From Candidatus Nanopelagicales bacterium (GTDB lineage Bacteria; Actinomycetota; Actinomycetes; S36-B12): a DNA stretch of 55,818 bases. Numbering within the stretch: the first letter of the stretch is position 1; each line of letters opens with the position of its first letter. Position numbers and translations under genes: made by a program. The notes below the pieces were generated by a model that saw nothing but the letters and a program-made list of their open reading frames with translations, did not search any database and was not told the DNA's origin. The DNA lies in the NCBI GenBank assembly GCA_012103605.1, contig WLWL01000005.1, positions 1 to 55,818 of the forward strand, given 5' to 3'. Shown in pieces: positions 45,553-54,936 of the stretch.

Positions 45553-47190
45553 CTAGCCGGAGAACCAGTGTCCGACGTTGTCGGCGAGATCGTCGAGTTG
45601 ACGCTCGGCGGTCTCGCGGGCGTCCTCGATACTCGATCCCACCTCCACGACCACTTGCAGGTAAGCCTTGATCTTGGGCTCGGTTCCGCTCGGCCTCACG
45701 ATGATGCGGCCCTGCCCGGCGAGAGTGAGGACGAGACCGTCGGTCGGTGGAAGATCCGTTCCCTGTTGAAGGTCGACGATCGTCTCTACTGCCCGCTTTC
45801 CCACGGTGGCGGGGGGTTGACTTCGCAGCGACTCCATGATGTCGCGGATGGTCGAGAGATCGGCGACGCGCAACGACACCTGGCGGGTGGCGTACAGGCC
45901 GTGTTCACGGGCTAGATCGTCTAGGAGGTCCAGAATCGACCGGGATTCGGCTTTCAGTTCAGCGATGAGGTCCACCACCGCGAGCGCAGCGGTGATTCCG
46001 TCCTTGTCGCGCACGGTTTCGGGATCGACGCAATAGCCCAGCGCCTCCTCGTAGCCGAAGCGCAAGGTCGGGATACGGCCGATCCATTTGAACCCCGTCA
46101 ACGTTTGCTGATAGTCCAAGGTCGACGAATCTGCAATGGCCTTGAGCATTCCGCCGGAGACGAGCGACTGCGCCAACGTGCCACGGCTGGAATCTCGCCG
46201 GCTGGCCCACCACCCCAAGGCGTAGCCGACCTCGTCACCAGACAACATGCGGTAGTCGCCGCCGGGAGTGGGGACCCCGATCGCGCACCGATCCGCATCG
46301 GGGTCGTTCGCGACAATCACATCCGGTCGCACCCGCTCGGCCGTTGCGAGCGCGAGGTCCATCGCGCCTGGCTCCTCAGGGTTCGGGAAAGCGACCGTGG
46401 AGAAGTCGGGGTCCGGGTCGAACTGAGCGTCGACCCGCACGCAGGGAGCGAAGCCAGCATTGGTCAACAGTTGCTCGAGAAGCCGACCACCAACACCATG
46501 CATCGGAGTAATGACACTGACCACGTCGGCGCGCCTATCCACTTCGTCGGGGCCGAGGATCTCGAGTGCGCGCTCTGCGTAGCTGCGCACGATGGACTCG
46601 TCGAGTGTCTGCCAGCCGTCATTCCTCGGAAGTTCATCCACACGCATCGAGGAGGCCACCGAATCGATCATCGCGGCGATCTCCTCATCCACCGGCGGAA
46701 CGATCTGGCATCCGTCCTCCAGGTAGACCTTGTACCCGTTGTCTTGTGGCGGATTGTGGCTCGCGGTGACCATCACTCCCGCGGATGCCCCGAGGTGCCG
46801 AATGGCGAATGCGAGGACCGGGGTGGGTAGCGGGCGGGGGAGCACGAAGGCTCGCACTCCGGCACCCTGCATGATCGACGCGGTGTCGTGGGCAAAGACA
46901 TCGGAGTTGTGCCGGGCGTCGTATCCGATGACGACGGAGCACTCGGGTGCGAAGTGCTCGGTCAGGTAGCGAGCCAGGCCCGCGGCGGATTGAAGGACAA
47001 CGACTCGATTCATGCGGTTGGGTCCGGGACCGAGTGGCCCCCGAAGGCCGGCCGTTCCGAAGTGCAGGCGCCCGGCGAAGCAGTCCGCCAGCTCTGCATC
47101 GTTGGTCTCGATCAGTCGTTCGAGTTCGCTGCGGGTCGCGGGGTCGGGGTCTTGGTCGAGCCACGCTCGAGCCATGTCGTGGAGGTCCAT
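45553..47190 (-). CDS. pmmB: Phosphohexomutase-superfamily enzyme, probable phosphopentomutase (PmmB type)
   Basis: Alpha-D-phosphohexomutase of 545 aa with all four domains: FGTAGLRGPLGPGPNRMN at the N-terminus, phospho-Ser144 in VTASHNPPQDNGYKVY, metal loop ANDPDADRCAIG (about 294-305), sugar loop GYEEALGY, and phosphate loop RPSGTEPKIKAYL. ATG ends at 47190. It lies between punA and deoC, so conversion of (deoxy)ribose-1-phosphate to the 5-phosphate is the likely role, although the family also covers glucose and mannose phosphates. Confidence 0.88.
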   Translation of the reverse strand: MDLHDMARAWLDQDPDPATRSELERLIETNDAELADCFAGRLHFGTAGLRGPLGPGPNRMNRVVVLQSAAGLARYLTEHFAPECSVVIGYDARHNSDVFAHDTASIMQGAGVRAFVLPRPLPTPVLAFAIRHLGASAGVMVTASHNPPQDNGYKVYLEDGCQIVPPVDEEIAAMIDSVASSMRVDELPRNDGWQTLDESIVRSYAERALEILGPDEVDRRADVVSVITPMHGVGGRLLEQLLTNAGFAPCVRVDAQFDPDPDFSTVAFPNPEEPGAMDLALATAERVRPDVIVANDPDADRCAIGVPTPGGDYRMLSGDEVGYALGWWASRRDSSRGTLAQSLVSGGMLKAIADSSTLDYQQTLTGFKWIGRIPTLRFGYEEALGYCVDPETVRDKDGITAALAVVDLIAELKAESRSILDLLDDLAREHGLYATRQVSLRVADLSTIRDIMESLRSQPPATVGKRAVETIVDLQQGTDLPPTDGLVLTLAGQGRIIVRPSGTEPKIKAYLQVVVEVGSSIEDARETAERQLDDLADNVGHWFSG

Positions 47191-47204
47191 GGATCGGTCC
47201 CGTC

Positions 47205-48014
47205 CTAGAGGGCGCGGATGACCTTGCCGAGAAGATCGCCCATACGTGTAGCCGCTGCCTGGCCCGCAGCAAGGACCTCCTCGTGGTTGAGAGGTTCACC
47301 CGTCATTCCCGCGGCGGCATTGGTCACCAGGGACAGGCCAAGAATCTCCATGCCCAGACTGCGCGCGACGATCGCCTCCAGCGCGGTGCTCATTCCTACG
47401 AGGGTTCCGCCCATCGCGGCGACCATCCCGATTTCCGCGGGAGTCTCGTACATCGGGCCACGGAATTGGCAGTAGACCCCCTCGGAAAGGCTCGGATCGA
47501 TCGTTCGACACATCGTGCGCAACCGCGCGCTGTAGAGGTCGGTGAGGTCCACGAAGTGTGCCCCGTGCAGTGGGCTCGCACCCGTCAGGTTGATGTGATC
47601 GCGGATCAGGACCGGTGTCCCGGGCGACCATGCTGGATCGAGGCCACCGCAACCGTTCGTCAAGACCACCGTGTGACATCCCGAGAAGTGCGCGGTGCGA
47701 ACAGCGTGCGTGACGGCGTCCACGCCGCGTTCCTCGTAGAGGTGGGTGCGCCCGAGGAAGGCCAGGACTCGGGTGCCGTCTGCGTCGATACTGCGGAATC
47801 GGCCGGCGTGACCTTCGACCGCGGGGGGCGCGAAGCCGGGCAGGTCCGTGACTGGAAACTCGCTGGTCGTTTCACCGAGTAGTTCTGCCGCTGGCACCCA
47901 TCCCGAGCCAAGGATCACCGCAACGTCGTGGCGATCGACCGTGGTCAGTGTCTGCAGGCGCGCTGCGGCCTGCTGGGCGGACTCGTTCGCCGCGCGCGTT
48001 GTCTCGTCTCTCAC
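47205..48014 (-). CDS. punA: Purine nucleoside phosphorylase
   Basis: Trimeric-type PNP of 269 aa, splitting inosine and guanosine (and deoxy forms) to base and pentose-1-phosphate. Visible features are VAVILGSGWVPAAELL with the phosphate loop, GRTHLYEERGVDAVTHAVR, TNGCGGLDPAWSPGTPVLI, YCQFRGPMYETPAEI, GMSTALEAIVAR, and the 6-oxopurine Asn in SLVTNAAAGM. GTG start at 48014 has a weak site but lies 9 nt after the lpdA stop. pmmB follows after 14 nt. Confidence 0.94.
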   Translation of the reverse strand: MRDETTRAANESAQQAAARLQTLTTVDRHDVAVILGSGWVPAAELLGETTSEFPVTDLPGFAPPAVEGHAGRFRSIDADGTRVLAFLGRTHLYEERGVDAVTHAVRTAHFSGCHTVVLTNGCGGLDPAWSPGTPVLIRDHINLTGASPLHGAHFVDLTDLYSARLRTMCRTIDPSLSEGVYCQFRGPMYETPAEIGMVAAMGGTLVGMSTALEAIVARSLGMEILGLSLVTNAAAGMTGEPLNHEEVLAAGQAAATRMGDLLGKVIRAL

Positions 48015-48023
48015 CAGAGAAAC

Positions 48024-49421
48024 CTACTGCGTTGCGTGCATTCGGCGGGCCGCTTCCGCAACAGATCCCGACAGGCTCGGATACACCGTGAAGGCCTGCG
48101 CGAGCTGATCGACGGTCAGACGGTTGTCAACAGCGAGCGTGATGGAATGTATGAGTTCGCTGGCGTTCGGGGCGACCACAACACCACCCGCGACGATTTG
48201 TGAACCTTTGCGAGCGAAGAGTTTGACGAAACCATCGCGATGACCGTGCATCTTTGCTCGCGCGTTCGTGCGAAGGGGCAACAGGACGCTGGTGCCGCGA
48301 AAGCTCTCGTCATCTAGATCTACTTGTTGTAGGCCGACCGTGGCGATTTCCGGTTCGGTGAAGATCGTGCTGGAGATCGCGGTGGACTCCAACGGAGCGA
48401 CCGCGTCACCCAATGCGTGATACATCGCGATTCGTCCCTGCATGGCAGCGACGGACGCCAGCATGTTCACCCCTGTGCAGTCTCCCGCGGCATAGACGTG
48501 CCGTGCGCTTGTTCGTGACACGCGATCGACGGTAATGAAGCCCCGAGAGTCGGTCGAAACGCCAGCCGATTCCAAGCTCAAATCGTCAGTGTTGGGTAGC
48601 GAACCAACCGCCATCAGCACGTGACTGCCCTGAAGGGTGCTCGAGTCATCCAAGGTCACGATTACGGAGTCGTCCACGCGGTGGGCAGCAATGGCGCGAG
48701 AACGCGAGCGGACGTTGAGTCCACGACGCGTGAAGACATCCTCGAGCACCGCAGCGGCGTCGACGTCTTCGCCGGGGAGAACGCGATCACGCGATGAGAC
48801 GAGCGTGACGGTGCTTCCGAGAGCATGAAAGGCACTGGCAAACTCCGCCCCCGTCACTCCCGAGCCCACCACGATCAGGTGCTCGGGAAGTTCGTCGAGT
48901 TGGTAAATCTGCTCCCACGACAGGATGCGTTCCCCGTCGGGGGCAGCGTCGGCAAGGACGCGAGGGCGTGCTCCGGTGGCGAGGAGAATTGTGTCCGCGG
49001 TGATTTCCCATGATGAATCGTCGTTCGTCACCTCGATGGTGGTCTCGGACGTCAACGTGCCCCGACCATGGACGATCTCGACCCCGGCCTGTTCGAGGTG
49101 TTGACGAATGCCGGCACTTTGCGCGTGGGCGAGCTCGAGGATTCGCTCGTTGACGGTGGCGAGGTCGACGCTGAACGCCGACCGGTCGGCCGGCCTACCG
49201 TCGATGCGAACCCCGAGGTAGCCCGATGCAGCCGCTTGATCGATCGCCTCCGACGTTGCGATCAGTGTTTTGCTGGGGACGCAATCGGTCAGGACGGCTG
49301 AGCCACCGATCCGGCCGGCACTGACGAGCGTGACGTCTGCGCCAAGTTGACGAGCGACCAGTGCCCCTTCGTATCCGCCCGGGCCATCGCCGATGATGAC
49401 CACGCGGGACAACTGTGACAC
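48024..49421 (-). CDS. lpdA: LpdA-type NAD(P)H quinone dehydrogenase (lipoamide dehydrogenase-like flavoprotein)
   Basis: FAD-dependent pyridine nucleotide-disulfide oxidoreductase fold, 465 aa: FAD loop IIGDGPGGYEGALVA, NAD loop VVGSGVTGAEFASAF, and VYAAGDCTGVNMLASVA. The redox pair is incomplete: the first Cys is Ala42 in GGSAVLTDCVPSKT, leaving Cys47 alone. The C-terminal catalytic His of HPTxSE is absent (TVYPSLSGSV). It therefore cannot be a true lipoamide dehydrogenase and matches the mycobacterial LpdA quinone reductase group. GTG start at 49421. It is the first gene of the punA-pmmB operon. Confidence 0.9.
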   Translation of the reverse strand: MSQLSRVVIIGDGPGGYEGALVARQLGADVTLVSAGRIGGSAVLTDCVPSKTLIATSEAIDQAAASGYLGVRIDGRPADRSAFSVDLATVNERILELAHAQSAGIRQHLEQAGVEIVHGRGTLTSETTIEVTNDDSSWEITADTILLATGARPRVLADAAPDGERILSWEQIYQLDELPEHLIVVGSGVTGAEFASAFHALGSTVTLVSSRDRVLPGEDVDAAAVLEDVFTRRGLNVRSRSRAIAAHRVDDSVIVTLDDSSTLQGSHVLMAVGSLPNTDDLSLESAGVSTDSRGFITVDRVSRTSARHVYAAGDCTGVNMLASVAAMQGRIAMYHALGDAVAPLESTAISSTIFTEPEIATVGLQQVDLDDESFRGTSVLLPLRTNARAKMHGHRDGFVKLFARKGSQIVAGGVVVAPNASELIHSITLAVDNRLTVDQLAQAFTVYPSLSGSVAEAARRMHATQ

Positions 49422-49477
49422 GCGCCTATTCTCTCGCAGACCTTCTCAGCGGCCGCCGGGGTGCCTACCCTGAGCCC

Positions 49478-49918
49478 ATGGCCCTCTACGCCGCCTATGG
49501 GGTGAACCTCGACCCTTCTCGGATGGCCGAGCGTGCGCCAGCGTCACCGATGGAAGGCACCGGTTGGTTGCGGGGGTGGAGGTTGACGTTCGCTGGTGAG
49601 GAACTCGGGTTCGGAGGCGCCCTCCCGACGGTTGTCGAGGACGCCGAATCGGCCGTCTTCGTCGCCGTCTACGACGTCACCGAACTTGATGAACAGCGTT
49701 TGGATATGTGGGAAGACGTCGAGATCGGCTTCTGGCGAAAGGTGCGGGTCCGGGTGGACACGCTGGACGGTCAAAGTCTCGCCTGGCTATACGCGCTCGA
49801 CGCATACGAAGGTGGCCTGCCGTCGGCCGAACATGTCTTCGCGATCGCCGATGCTGCGGCTGCGGCTGGGGCCCCCGGGGACTACGTCGAGTGGTTGCGC
49901 TCGCGCTTAACGCAGTAG
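49478..49918 (+). CDS. Gamma-glutamylcyclotransferase-like protein
   Basis: A 146-aa GGCT-fold protein. MALYAAYGVNLDPSRM gives the N-terminal YGxN loop, and the probable catalytic Glu82 is in WEDVEIGFWRKVRVRV; AWLYALDAYEGGLPS follows. GGCT enzymes release 5-oxoproline from gamma-glutamyl compounds; the true substrate here is unknown. ATG at 49478, divergent from lpdA. From memory, the same neighbour (Rv3304) occurs beside lpdA in mycobacteria. Confidence 0.8.
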   Translation: MALYAAYGVNLDPSRMAERAPASPMEGTGWLRGWRLTFAGEELGFGGALPTVVEDAESAVFVAVYDVTELDEQRLDMWEDVEIGFWRKVRVRVDTLDGQSLAWLYALDAYEGGLPSAEHVFAIADAAAAAGAPGDYVEWLRSRLTQ

Positions 49919-49964
49919 GCACGGAGCGCGGCCGTGTGATGTTCGTGCCTGAGAGGTGCTGCGG

Positions 49965-51719
49965 CTAGTCCTTCAACTCGCAGATGACTGACCCCGGCGT
50001 GACGGTCGCCCCGACGTCTGCGCTGAGGCTGGTGACCGTGCCCGACTTATGTGCCGTCAGAGGCTGCTCCATCTTCATTGCCTCGAGTACGACGATGAGG
50101 TCGCCTTCGTTCACGGCGTCACCCTCCGCCACTTCCACCTTGACGATCGTTCCCTGCATCGGCGCGGCCACAGCATCCCCGGTGGCCGCCGACCCCGACG
50201 CGGCGTTCTTTCGGCGAGGAGCCGCCTTCTTGGTGCCGTGTGTCGGAGCGGGACTGCGAAATCCTGCGGGAAGCGTGACTTCGATCCGCTTGCCATCCAC
50301 TTCGACGACAACGGACTCACGGTCCCCGGGGGCCTGATCGGCGACGGTGGTCGCGTCGTAGGCCGGAATCTGATTGTCGAATTCGGTTTCGATCCAGCGC
50401 GTGTGCACACGGACGGCGGTTCCGTCCGCGGGAGCGAAGTCGTCCTCTTCGACCACGACGCGGTGGAAGGTGAGAGCCGTCGCGATGCCCTCGACTTCGA
50501 ACTCGGCAAGAGCCCGACGTGCCCGTTGCAGAGCCTGCGTGCGGTCCTTGCCCGTCACCACCAGCTTGGCCAGCAAAGAGTCGAAGTTCCCACCGATGAC
50601 GTCTCCCGCGCGAAAGCCGGCATCGACTCGGACACCCGGGCCACTGGGCATCTTCCACGTGACCAAGGAGCCGGGGGCCGGGAGGAAGCCGCGACCAGGA
50701 TCTTCGCCGTTAATCCGAAACTCGATCGAATGGCCGCGCACGACCGGGTCGTCGGTGCCGATCACCTCGCCTCGAGCGATGCGGAACTGCTCTCGCACGA
50801 GATCGATGCCGGTGACCTCTTCGCTGACCGGGTGCTCCACCTGGAGTCGGGTGTTGACTTCGAGGAAGGAGATCACGCCGTCTTCGCCGACGAGGAACTC
50901 ACACGTTCCGGCTCCGTAGTATCCAGCCTCTTTCACGATCGCCTTGCTCGCCTCATACAAGGATGCTTGTTGCTGCGGGGTCAGGAAGGGCGCGGGCGCC
51001 TCTTCGACGAGCTTTTGATGTCGTCGTTGCAGCGAACAGTCGCGTGTGGACACCACAACGGCGTTGCCGTGCTGGTCGGCGAGCACCTGCGTTTCCACGT
51101 GACGTGGGCGATCGAGGTAGCGCTCCACGAAACACTCCCCGCGACCGAAAGCGGCCACCGCTTCGCGAACAGCCGAGTCATACGACTCGGGAATCTCCTC
51201 GACAGTGCGAGCTACCTTCAACCCTCGACCGCCACCGCCGAACGCGGCCTTGATAGCGACCGGAAGACCGAATTCCTGTGCGAAAGCAACAACGTCGTCC
51301 GCTCCGGCGACGGGGTCGGAGGTGCCCGGGACCTGCGGCGCGCCAGCACGCTGAGCGATGTGTCGAGCGGACACCTTGTCACCGAGGTCGCGAATCGCTT
51401 GCGGTGGTGGTCCGATCCAGGTGAGGCCGGCGTCGATGACCGCCTGCGCAAAGTCTGCGTTCTCGGATAAGAAGCCATACCCGGGATGGATGCTGTCCGC
51501 CCCGGACCGCGTCGCGGCATCGATGATCTTGGCGATATCCAGGTACGTCTCCGCGGCTGTTTCGCCTCCAAGAGCGAATGCCTCGTCGGCCATCTGCGCG
51601 TGCATGGCGTCTCGATCGGGGTCGGCGTAGACAGCGACCGACGTCAAGCCTTCATCGCGACAGGCGCGAATGACCCGCACGGCGATCTCGCCCCGATTGG
51701 CGATCAAGACCTTCTGCAT
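49965..51719 (-). CDS. accA3: Acyl-CoA carboxylase alpha subunit (biotin carboxylase plus biotin carrier)
   Basis: A 584-aa two-domain subunit: residues about 1-450 are biotin carboxylase ([69 protein letters not shown]), and the last about 75 residues are the BCCP domain with biotinyl Lys549 in [11 protein letters not shown]. An Ala/Lys-rich linker joins them. It uses ATP and bicarbonate to carboxylate biotin for acetyl- and propionyl-CoA carboxylation with the AccD and epsilon subunits encoded at 53018-54849. ATG ends at 51719; an upstream open frame is spurious. Confidence 0.94.
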   Translation of the reverse strand: MQKVLIANRGEIAVRVIRACRDEGLTSVAVYADPDRDAMHAQMADEAFALGGETAAETYLDIAKIIDAATRSGADSIHPGYGFLSENADFAQAVIDAGLTWIGPPPQAIRDLGDKVSARHIAQRAGAPQVPGTSDPVAGADDVVAFAQEFGLPVAIKAAFGGGGRGLKVARTVEEIPESYDSAVREAVAAFGRGECFVERYLDRPRHVETQVLADQHGNAVVVSTRDCSLQRRHQKLVEEAPAPFLTPQQQASLYEASKAIVKEAGYYGAGTCEFLVGEDGVISFLEVNTRLQVEHPVSEEVTGIDLVREQFRIARGEVIGTDDPVVRGHSIEFRINGEDPGRGFLPAPGSLVTWKMPSGPGVRVDAGFRAGDVIGGNFDSLLAKLVVTGKDRTQALQRARRALAEFEVEGIATALTFHRVVVEEDDFAPADGTAVRVHTRWIETEFDNQIPAYDATTVADQAPGDRESVVVEVDGKRIEVTLPAGFRSPAPTHGTKKAAPRRKNAASGSAATGDAVAAPMQGTIVKVEVAEGDAVNEGDLIVVLEAMKMEQPLTAHKSGTVTSLSADVGATVTPGSVICELKD

Positions 51720-51747
51720 GAGGCTGGACTCTATCGGTGGGATTCGT

Positions 51748-52380
51748 CTACCCGAGGTCCGTATTCCAGAGCGCGGTCCACCTGACACCAAGGTCGGCAA
51801 GCAGTTTCCGGAGTGTGGGCAGCGAGATTCCCACCACGGTGGAGGGATCGCCATGTATCGACTCGATGAAGGGCGCCCCGAGCGCATCCAGGGTGAAGCC
51901 GCCCGCGACTTCAAGGGGTTCGCCGGTCGCGAGATAGTCGTCCATCTCCTGCGATGTCATCGTTCCCATGGTGACCTTTGTGCTCGCGGTCGCTTCTGCG
52001 CGCTGGTTTGTTGCCGTGTCGATGACGCAATGGCCGGTGTGCAGGATCCCGGTTTTGCCAAACATCTGCTGCCAGCGTTCGCGTGCAACCTCCCTGGTTC
52101 CGGGCTTGCCGTAGGGGCGTCCGTCGAGTTCGAAGACCGAGTCGCAGCCCACCACGATCGCCGGGCTGGTGAGTGCGTCTGCTATCGCTTCGGCCTTGGC
52201 GCGGGCAAGGACCTGCGCGAGCTCGGACGGCGGTGCATCGGGCATGGACCCTTCGATTGCTTCTTCGTCTACGTGGCTGACGATCACCTCGGGCTCCACG
52301 CCGGCGGCACGCAGCGTTGCGAGTCGGGCGGGTGAACGTGACGCGAGCACGAATCGAAGGAGGGTCTCGTGATCGCTCAT
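51748..52380 (-). CDS. maf: Maf-family nucleoside triphosphate pyrophosphatase
   Basis: A 210-aa Maf/HAM1-like house-cleaning pyrophosphatase acting on non-canonical or pyrimidine NTPs. [18 protein letters not shown] is the substrate loop, [20 protein letters not shown] carries the catalytic Asp, and [20 protein letters not shown] is the conserved C-terminal block. ATG at 52380. It is 28 nt upstream of accA3 on the same strand. The maf-acc linkage is usual in actinomycetes. Confidence 0.92.
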   Translation of the reverse strand: MSDHETLLRFVLASRSPARLATLRAAGVEPEVIVSHVDEEAIEGSMPDAPPSELAQVLARAKAEAIADALTSPAIVVGCDSVFELDGRPYGKPGTREVARERWQQMFGKTGILHTGHCVIDTATNQRAEATASTKVTMGTMTSQEMDDYLATGEPLEVAGGFTLDALGAPFIESIHGDPSTVVGISLPTLRKLLADLGVRWTALWNTDLG

Positions 52381-52420
52381 TGCCCTGAGCCTAGGTGTCA
52401 CCTTGCGTTAGCGTGCGGAC

Positions 52421-52987
52421 ATGGCGTCTGGTGAAACCCGTTGGTCCATCTGGCCTGTGGCGCGACTGGTCACCTCTGTCTTCGTGCTGATGGTGGCGAG
52501 CTACTACCTAGTTGTCGCCTTCGACAACATCACCAATCCCACGAACCCCAACGCCAGCAATTGGCCCTTCGTGCAAGGGGTGCTCAGTGGCGACGGGGTT
52601 CCCGCCGACAGTGGCTTCGAATGGCGCTTCATTGATGCCATGTGGTTCCAAGCTGCGTCGTACATCGGCATCATGGCGATGGAAGCGATCACCGGTGTTC
52701 TCCTACTTATCGCAGGAGTGCTGGGACTACGGGCTGCGCGATCGACGTCAGGGTGGGCCGCGGCGCAACGATGGACCTACGTCGGTGGGCTGGCAGGGCT
52801 TGCGGTCTTCTTCTTCGGTTTCATTGTGGTGGGTGGCAATTGGTTCATCATGTACCTGAACTCGAAATGGAATGGCCTTGAGCCGGCATTCCAGAACTCG
52901 GTCGCCACGTTACTGATGCTGGTGCTCGTGACCGGCGTTCTGATCGGTAGCCAGATGTCGTCGAGTCGATCGGACGATTCTGGCTGA
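52421..52987 (+). CDS. DUF2165 family membrane protein
   Basis: A 188-aa integral membrane protein with four hydrophobic helices (LVTSVFVLMVASYYLVVAF; IGIMAMEAITGVLLLIAGV; LAGLAVFFFGFIVVGGNWF; VATLLMLVLVTGVLIGS). AFDNITNPTNPNASNWPFVQ and the following loop fit the DUF2165 pattern. Function unknown. ATG at 52421. It is inserted, in the opposite direction, between maf and the epsilon subunit. Confidence 0.75.
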   Translation: MASGETRWSIWPVARLVTSVFVLMVASYYLVVAFDNITNPTNPNASNWPFVQGVLSGDGVPADSGFEWRFIDAMWFQAASYIGIMAMEAITGVLLLIAGVLGLRAARSTSGWAAAQRWTYVGGLAGLAVFFFGFIVVGGNWFIMYLNSKWNGLEPAFQNSVATLLMLVLVTGVLIGSQMSSSRSDDSG

Positions 52988-53017
52988 TAGCTGTGCTGGG
53001 CGTTGTGTAGTGCGCCG

Positions 53018-53251
53018 CTACTGCGGGTGTGGGAGAGCTGAGGCGCGCCAGGCACCGGGGCCCGGATGGATGGGGTGGCGCATCATTCCCGCTCGATTCG
53101 ACCAGTTGCTTGGTGGGTTCGACTGCTCGGGTTGCACTGCGGGCAGACTCGAAAGCACCGACACCACGACGGCGAGTTCTTGCTCGGTCGGGTGACCCGC
53201 GAGCACGTCGAACGCGGTCGCGTCGACGACAGGACCGTCGCCCGCGCTCAT
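53018..53251 (-). CDS. accE: Acyl-CoA carboxylase epsilon subunit
   Basis: A 77-aa small subunit found in actinomycete acyl-CoA carboxylases, bridging and stabilising the AccA3-AccD5 complex. The core [20 protein letters not shown] and the Trp/Arg-containing tail [12 protein letters not shown] match the ACC epsilon family. Its ATG overlaps the accD stop by 4 nt, so the pair is coupled. This confirms the carboxylase as the AccD5 type. Confidence 0.85.
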   Translation of the reverse strand: MSAGDGPVVDATAFDVLAGHPTEQELAVVVSVLSSLPAVQPEQSNPPSNWSNRAGMMRHPIHPGPGAWRASALPHPQ

Positions 53252-54849
53252 AGCGGAATGTTTCCGTGCTTCTTCGGCGGTCCGGATGCCCGCTTACCGC
53301 GCAGGGCACGCAGGGCTCGAACCAATTGCAGCCGGGTTTCGTGCGGGAGGATCACGCGATCAACGTAGCCACGCTCAGCTGCGACATAGGGGTTAGCGAG
53401 GGTGTCGGTGTATTCGTCGATCAGTTCGGCGCGACGGGTTTCGGGATCGTTGGAGGCGGCAAGTTCCTTGCGGTAAAGAATGTTCACCGCGCCTTGCGCA
53501 CCCATGACCGCGATCTCGGCCGTTGGCCACGCGAGGTTGATATCCGCGCCGAGGTGCTTGGAGCCCATGACGTCGTACGCGCCCCCGTATGCCTTGCGCG
53601 TGATGACCGTGAGAAGCGGGACCGTCGCCTCCGCGTAGGCATAGATCAGCTTCGCTCCTCGTCGAATGATGCCGTTCCACTCCTGCTCTGTCCCGGGGAG
53701 GAAGCCGGGGACGTCGACGAAGGTCAGGACGGGCACGTTGAAGGCGTCGCAGGTACGAACGAAGCGGGCCGCCTTCTCCGAAGCGTCGATATCCAGCGTG
53801 CCCGCGTATTGCATTGGCTGGTTGGCCACGATGCCGACTGCGTGACCCTCGATGCGACCGAAGCCGGTGATGAGGTTCGGTGCGAACAACGGCTGGGTTT
53901 CCAAGAACTCATCGTCGTCCAGCACCGTTTCGAGGATCCGATGCATGTCGTATGGCTGGTTCGGTGAGTCGGGGATGATCGAATCCAGGGCGTGATCTGC
54001 GTCGGTGAATTCCACGTGCGCCGGTGTTGGGAAGACTGGGGGATCGGACAGATTGTTGCTGGGAAGGTAGGACAACAGGGAGCGCACGTAATCGAGGCCG
54101 TCGCTCTCGTCGGAGGCCATGTAGTGCGCGACACCCGATGTGCTGTTGTGGGTGCGGGCTCCGCCGAGATCCTCGAACGAAACGTCCTCTCCGGTGACGG
54201 TCTTGATGACGTCGGGGCCAGTGATGAACATGTGTGACGTCTGATCAATCATCACCGTGAAGTCGGTGATCGCCGGCGAGTACACCGCCCCGCCCGCGCA
54301 CGGCCCCATGATCACGGACACCTGAGGGATCACGCCCGACGCGTGAACATTGCGGCGGAAGATCTCGCCATATAAGCCCAGCGAAACGACTCCCTCTTGA
54401 ATCCGGGCGCCACCGGAGTCGTTCAGACCGATGACCGGACACCCTGTCTTCATCGCGAGATCCATGATCTTGACGATCTTCTCGCCGAACACCTCGCCGA
54501 GGGATCCGCCAAAGACGGTGAAGTCCTGCGCGAAGACACACACGGGTCGCCCGTCGACCGTGCCGTAGCCGGTCAGTACCCCATCGCCGAAGGGACGATT
54601 CTTCTCCTGCCCGAAATTGTGCGAGCGGTGTCGGGTCAGTCCGTCGATCTGTTGGAAGGAACCCTCGTCGAGAAACGCCTCGATCCGCTCGAGAGCGGTC
54701 ATCTTGCCCTTGGCGTGCTGCTTGTCGATCGCTGCTTGACGCTTGTTGGCGGCATCGGTGCGGCGTGCCTTGAGAATCTCCGCCTTGCCGGCGGTGGTTC
54801 TGCGCTCGGCGCCGGTTGGTTCAGCGATCTCGCTTGACTCTGCGCTCAT
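53248..54849 (-). CDS. accD5: Acyl-CoA carboxylase carboxyltransferase (beta) subunit, AccD5/PccB type
   Basis: A 533-aa carboxyltransferase moving CO2 from biotin to acetyl- or propionyl-CoA. Two crotonase-like halves: the N-terminal half has [32 protein letters not shown]-like [17 protein letters not shown] and [17 protein letters not shown]; the C-terminal half has [20 protein letters not shown] and [20 protein letters not shown]. The start ATG at 54849 follows GAAGGAACGG. The Asp at the AccD5 specificity position cannot be judged without alignment. Confidence 0.93.
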   Translation of the reverse strand: MSAESSEIAEPTGAERRTTAGKAEILKARRTDAANKRQAAIDKQHAKGKMTALERIEAFLDEGSFQQIDGLTRHRSHNFGQEKNRPFGDGVLTGYGTVDGRPVCVFAQDFTVFGGSLGEVFGEKIVKIMDLAMKTGCPVIGLNDSGGARIQEGVVSLGLYGEIFRRNVHASGVIPQVSVIMGPCAGGAVYSPAITDFTVMIDQTSHMFITGPDVIKTVTGEDVSFEDLGGARTHNSTSGVAHYMASDESDGLDYVRSLLSYLPSNNLSDPPVFPTPAHVEFTDADHALDSIIPDSPNQPYDMHRILETVLDDDEFLETQPLFAPNLITGFGRIEGHAVGIVANQPMQYAGTLDIDASEKAARFVRTCDAFNVPVLTFVDVPGFLPGTEQEWNGIIRRGAKLIYAYAEATVPLLTVITRKAYGGAYDVMGSKHLGADINLAWPTAEIAVMGAQGAVNILYRKELAASNDPETRRAELIDEYTDTLANPYVAAERGYVDRVILPHETRLQLVRALRALRGKRASGPPKKHGNIPL

Positions 54850-54883
54850 TCACCGTTCCTTCACCGTTTCGTCGTGCCCGACC

Positions 54884-54916
54884 ATTGACCGACTATTGAT
54901 CGACTACTGATCGATG
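54884..54916. promoter_or_regulatory. Three 11-bp tandem repeats between accD and birA
   Basis: ATTGACCGACT, ATTGATCGACT and ACTGATCGATG lie head to tail in the 87-nt divergent region. The 11-bp period places them on one face of the helix, as for cooperative regulator binding. The regulator is unknown. Confidence 0.5.
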
Positions 54917-54936
54917 ATGGTGCGTACTTTAGCCCC

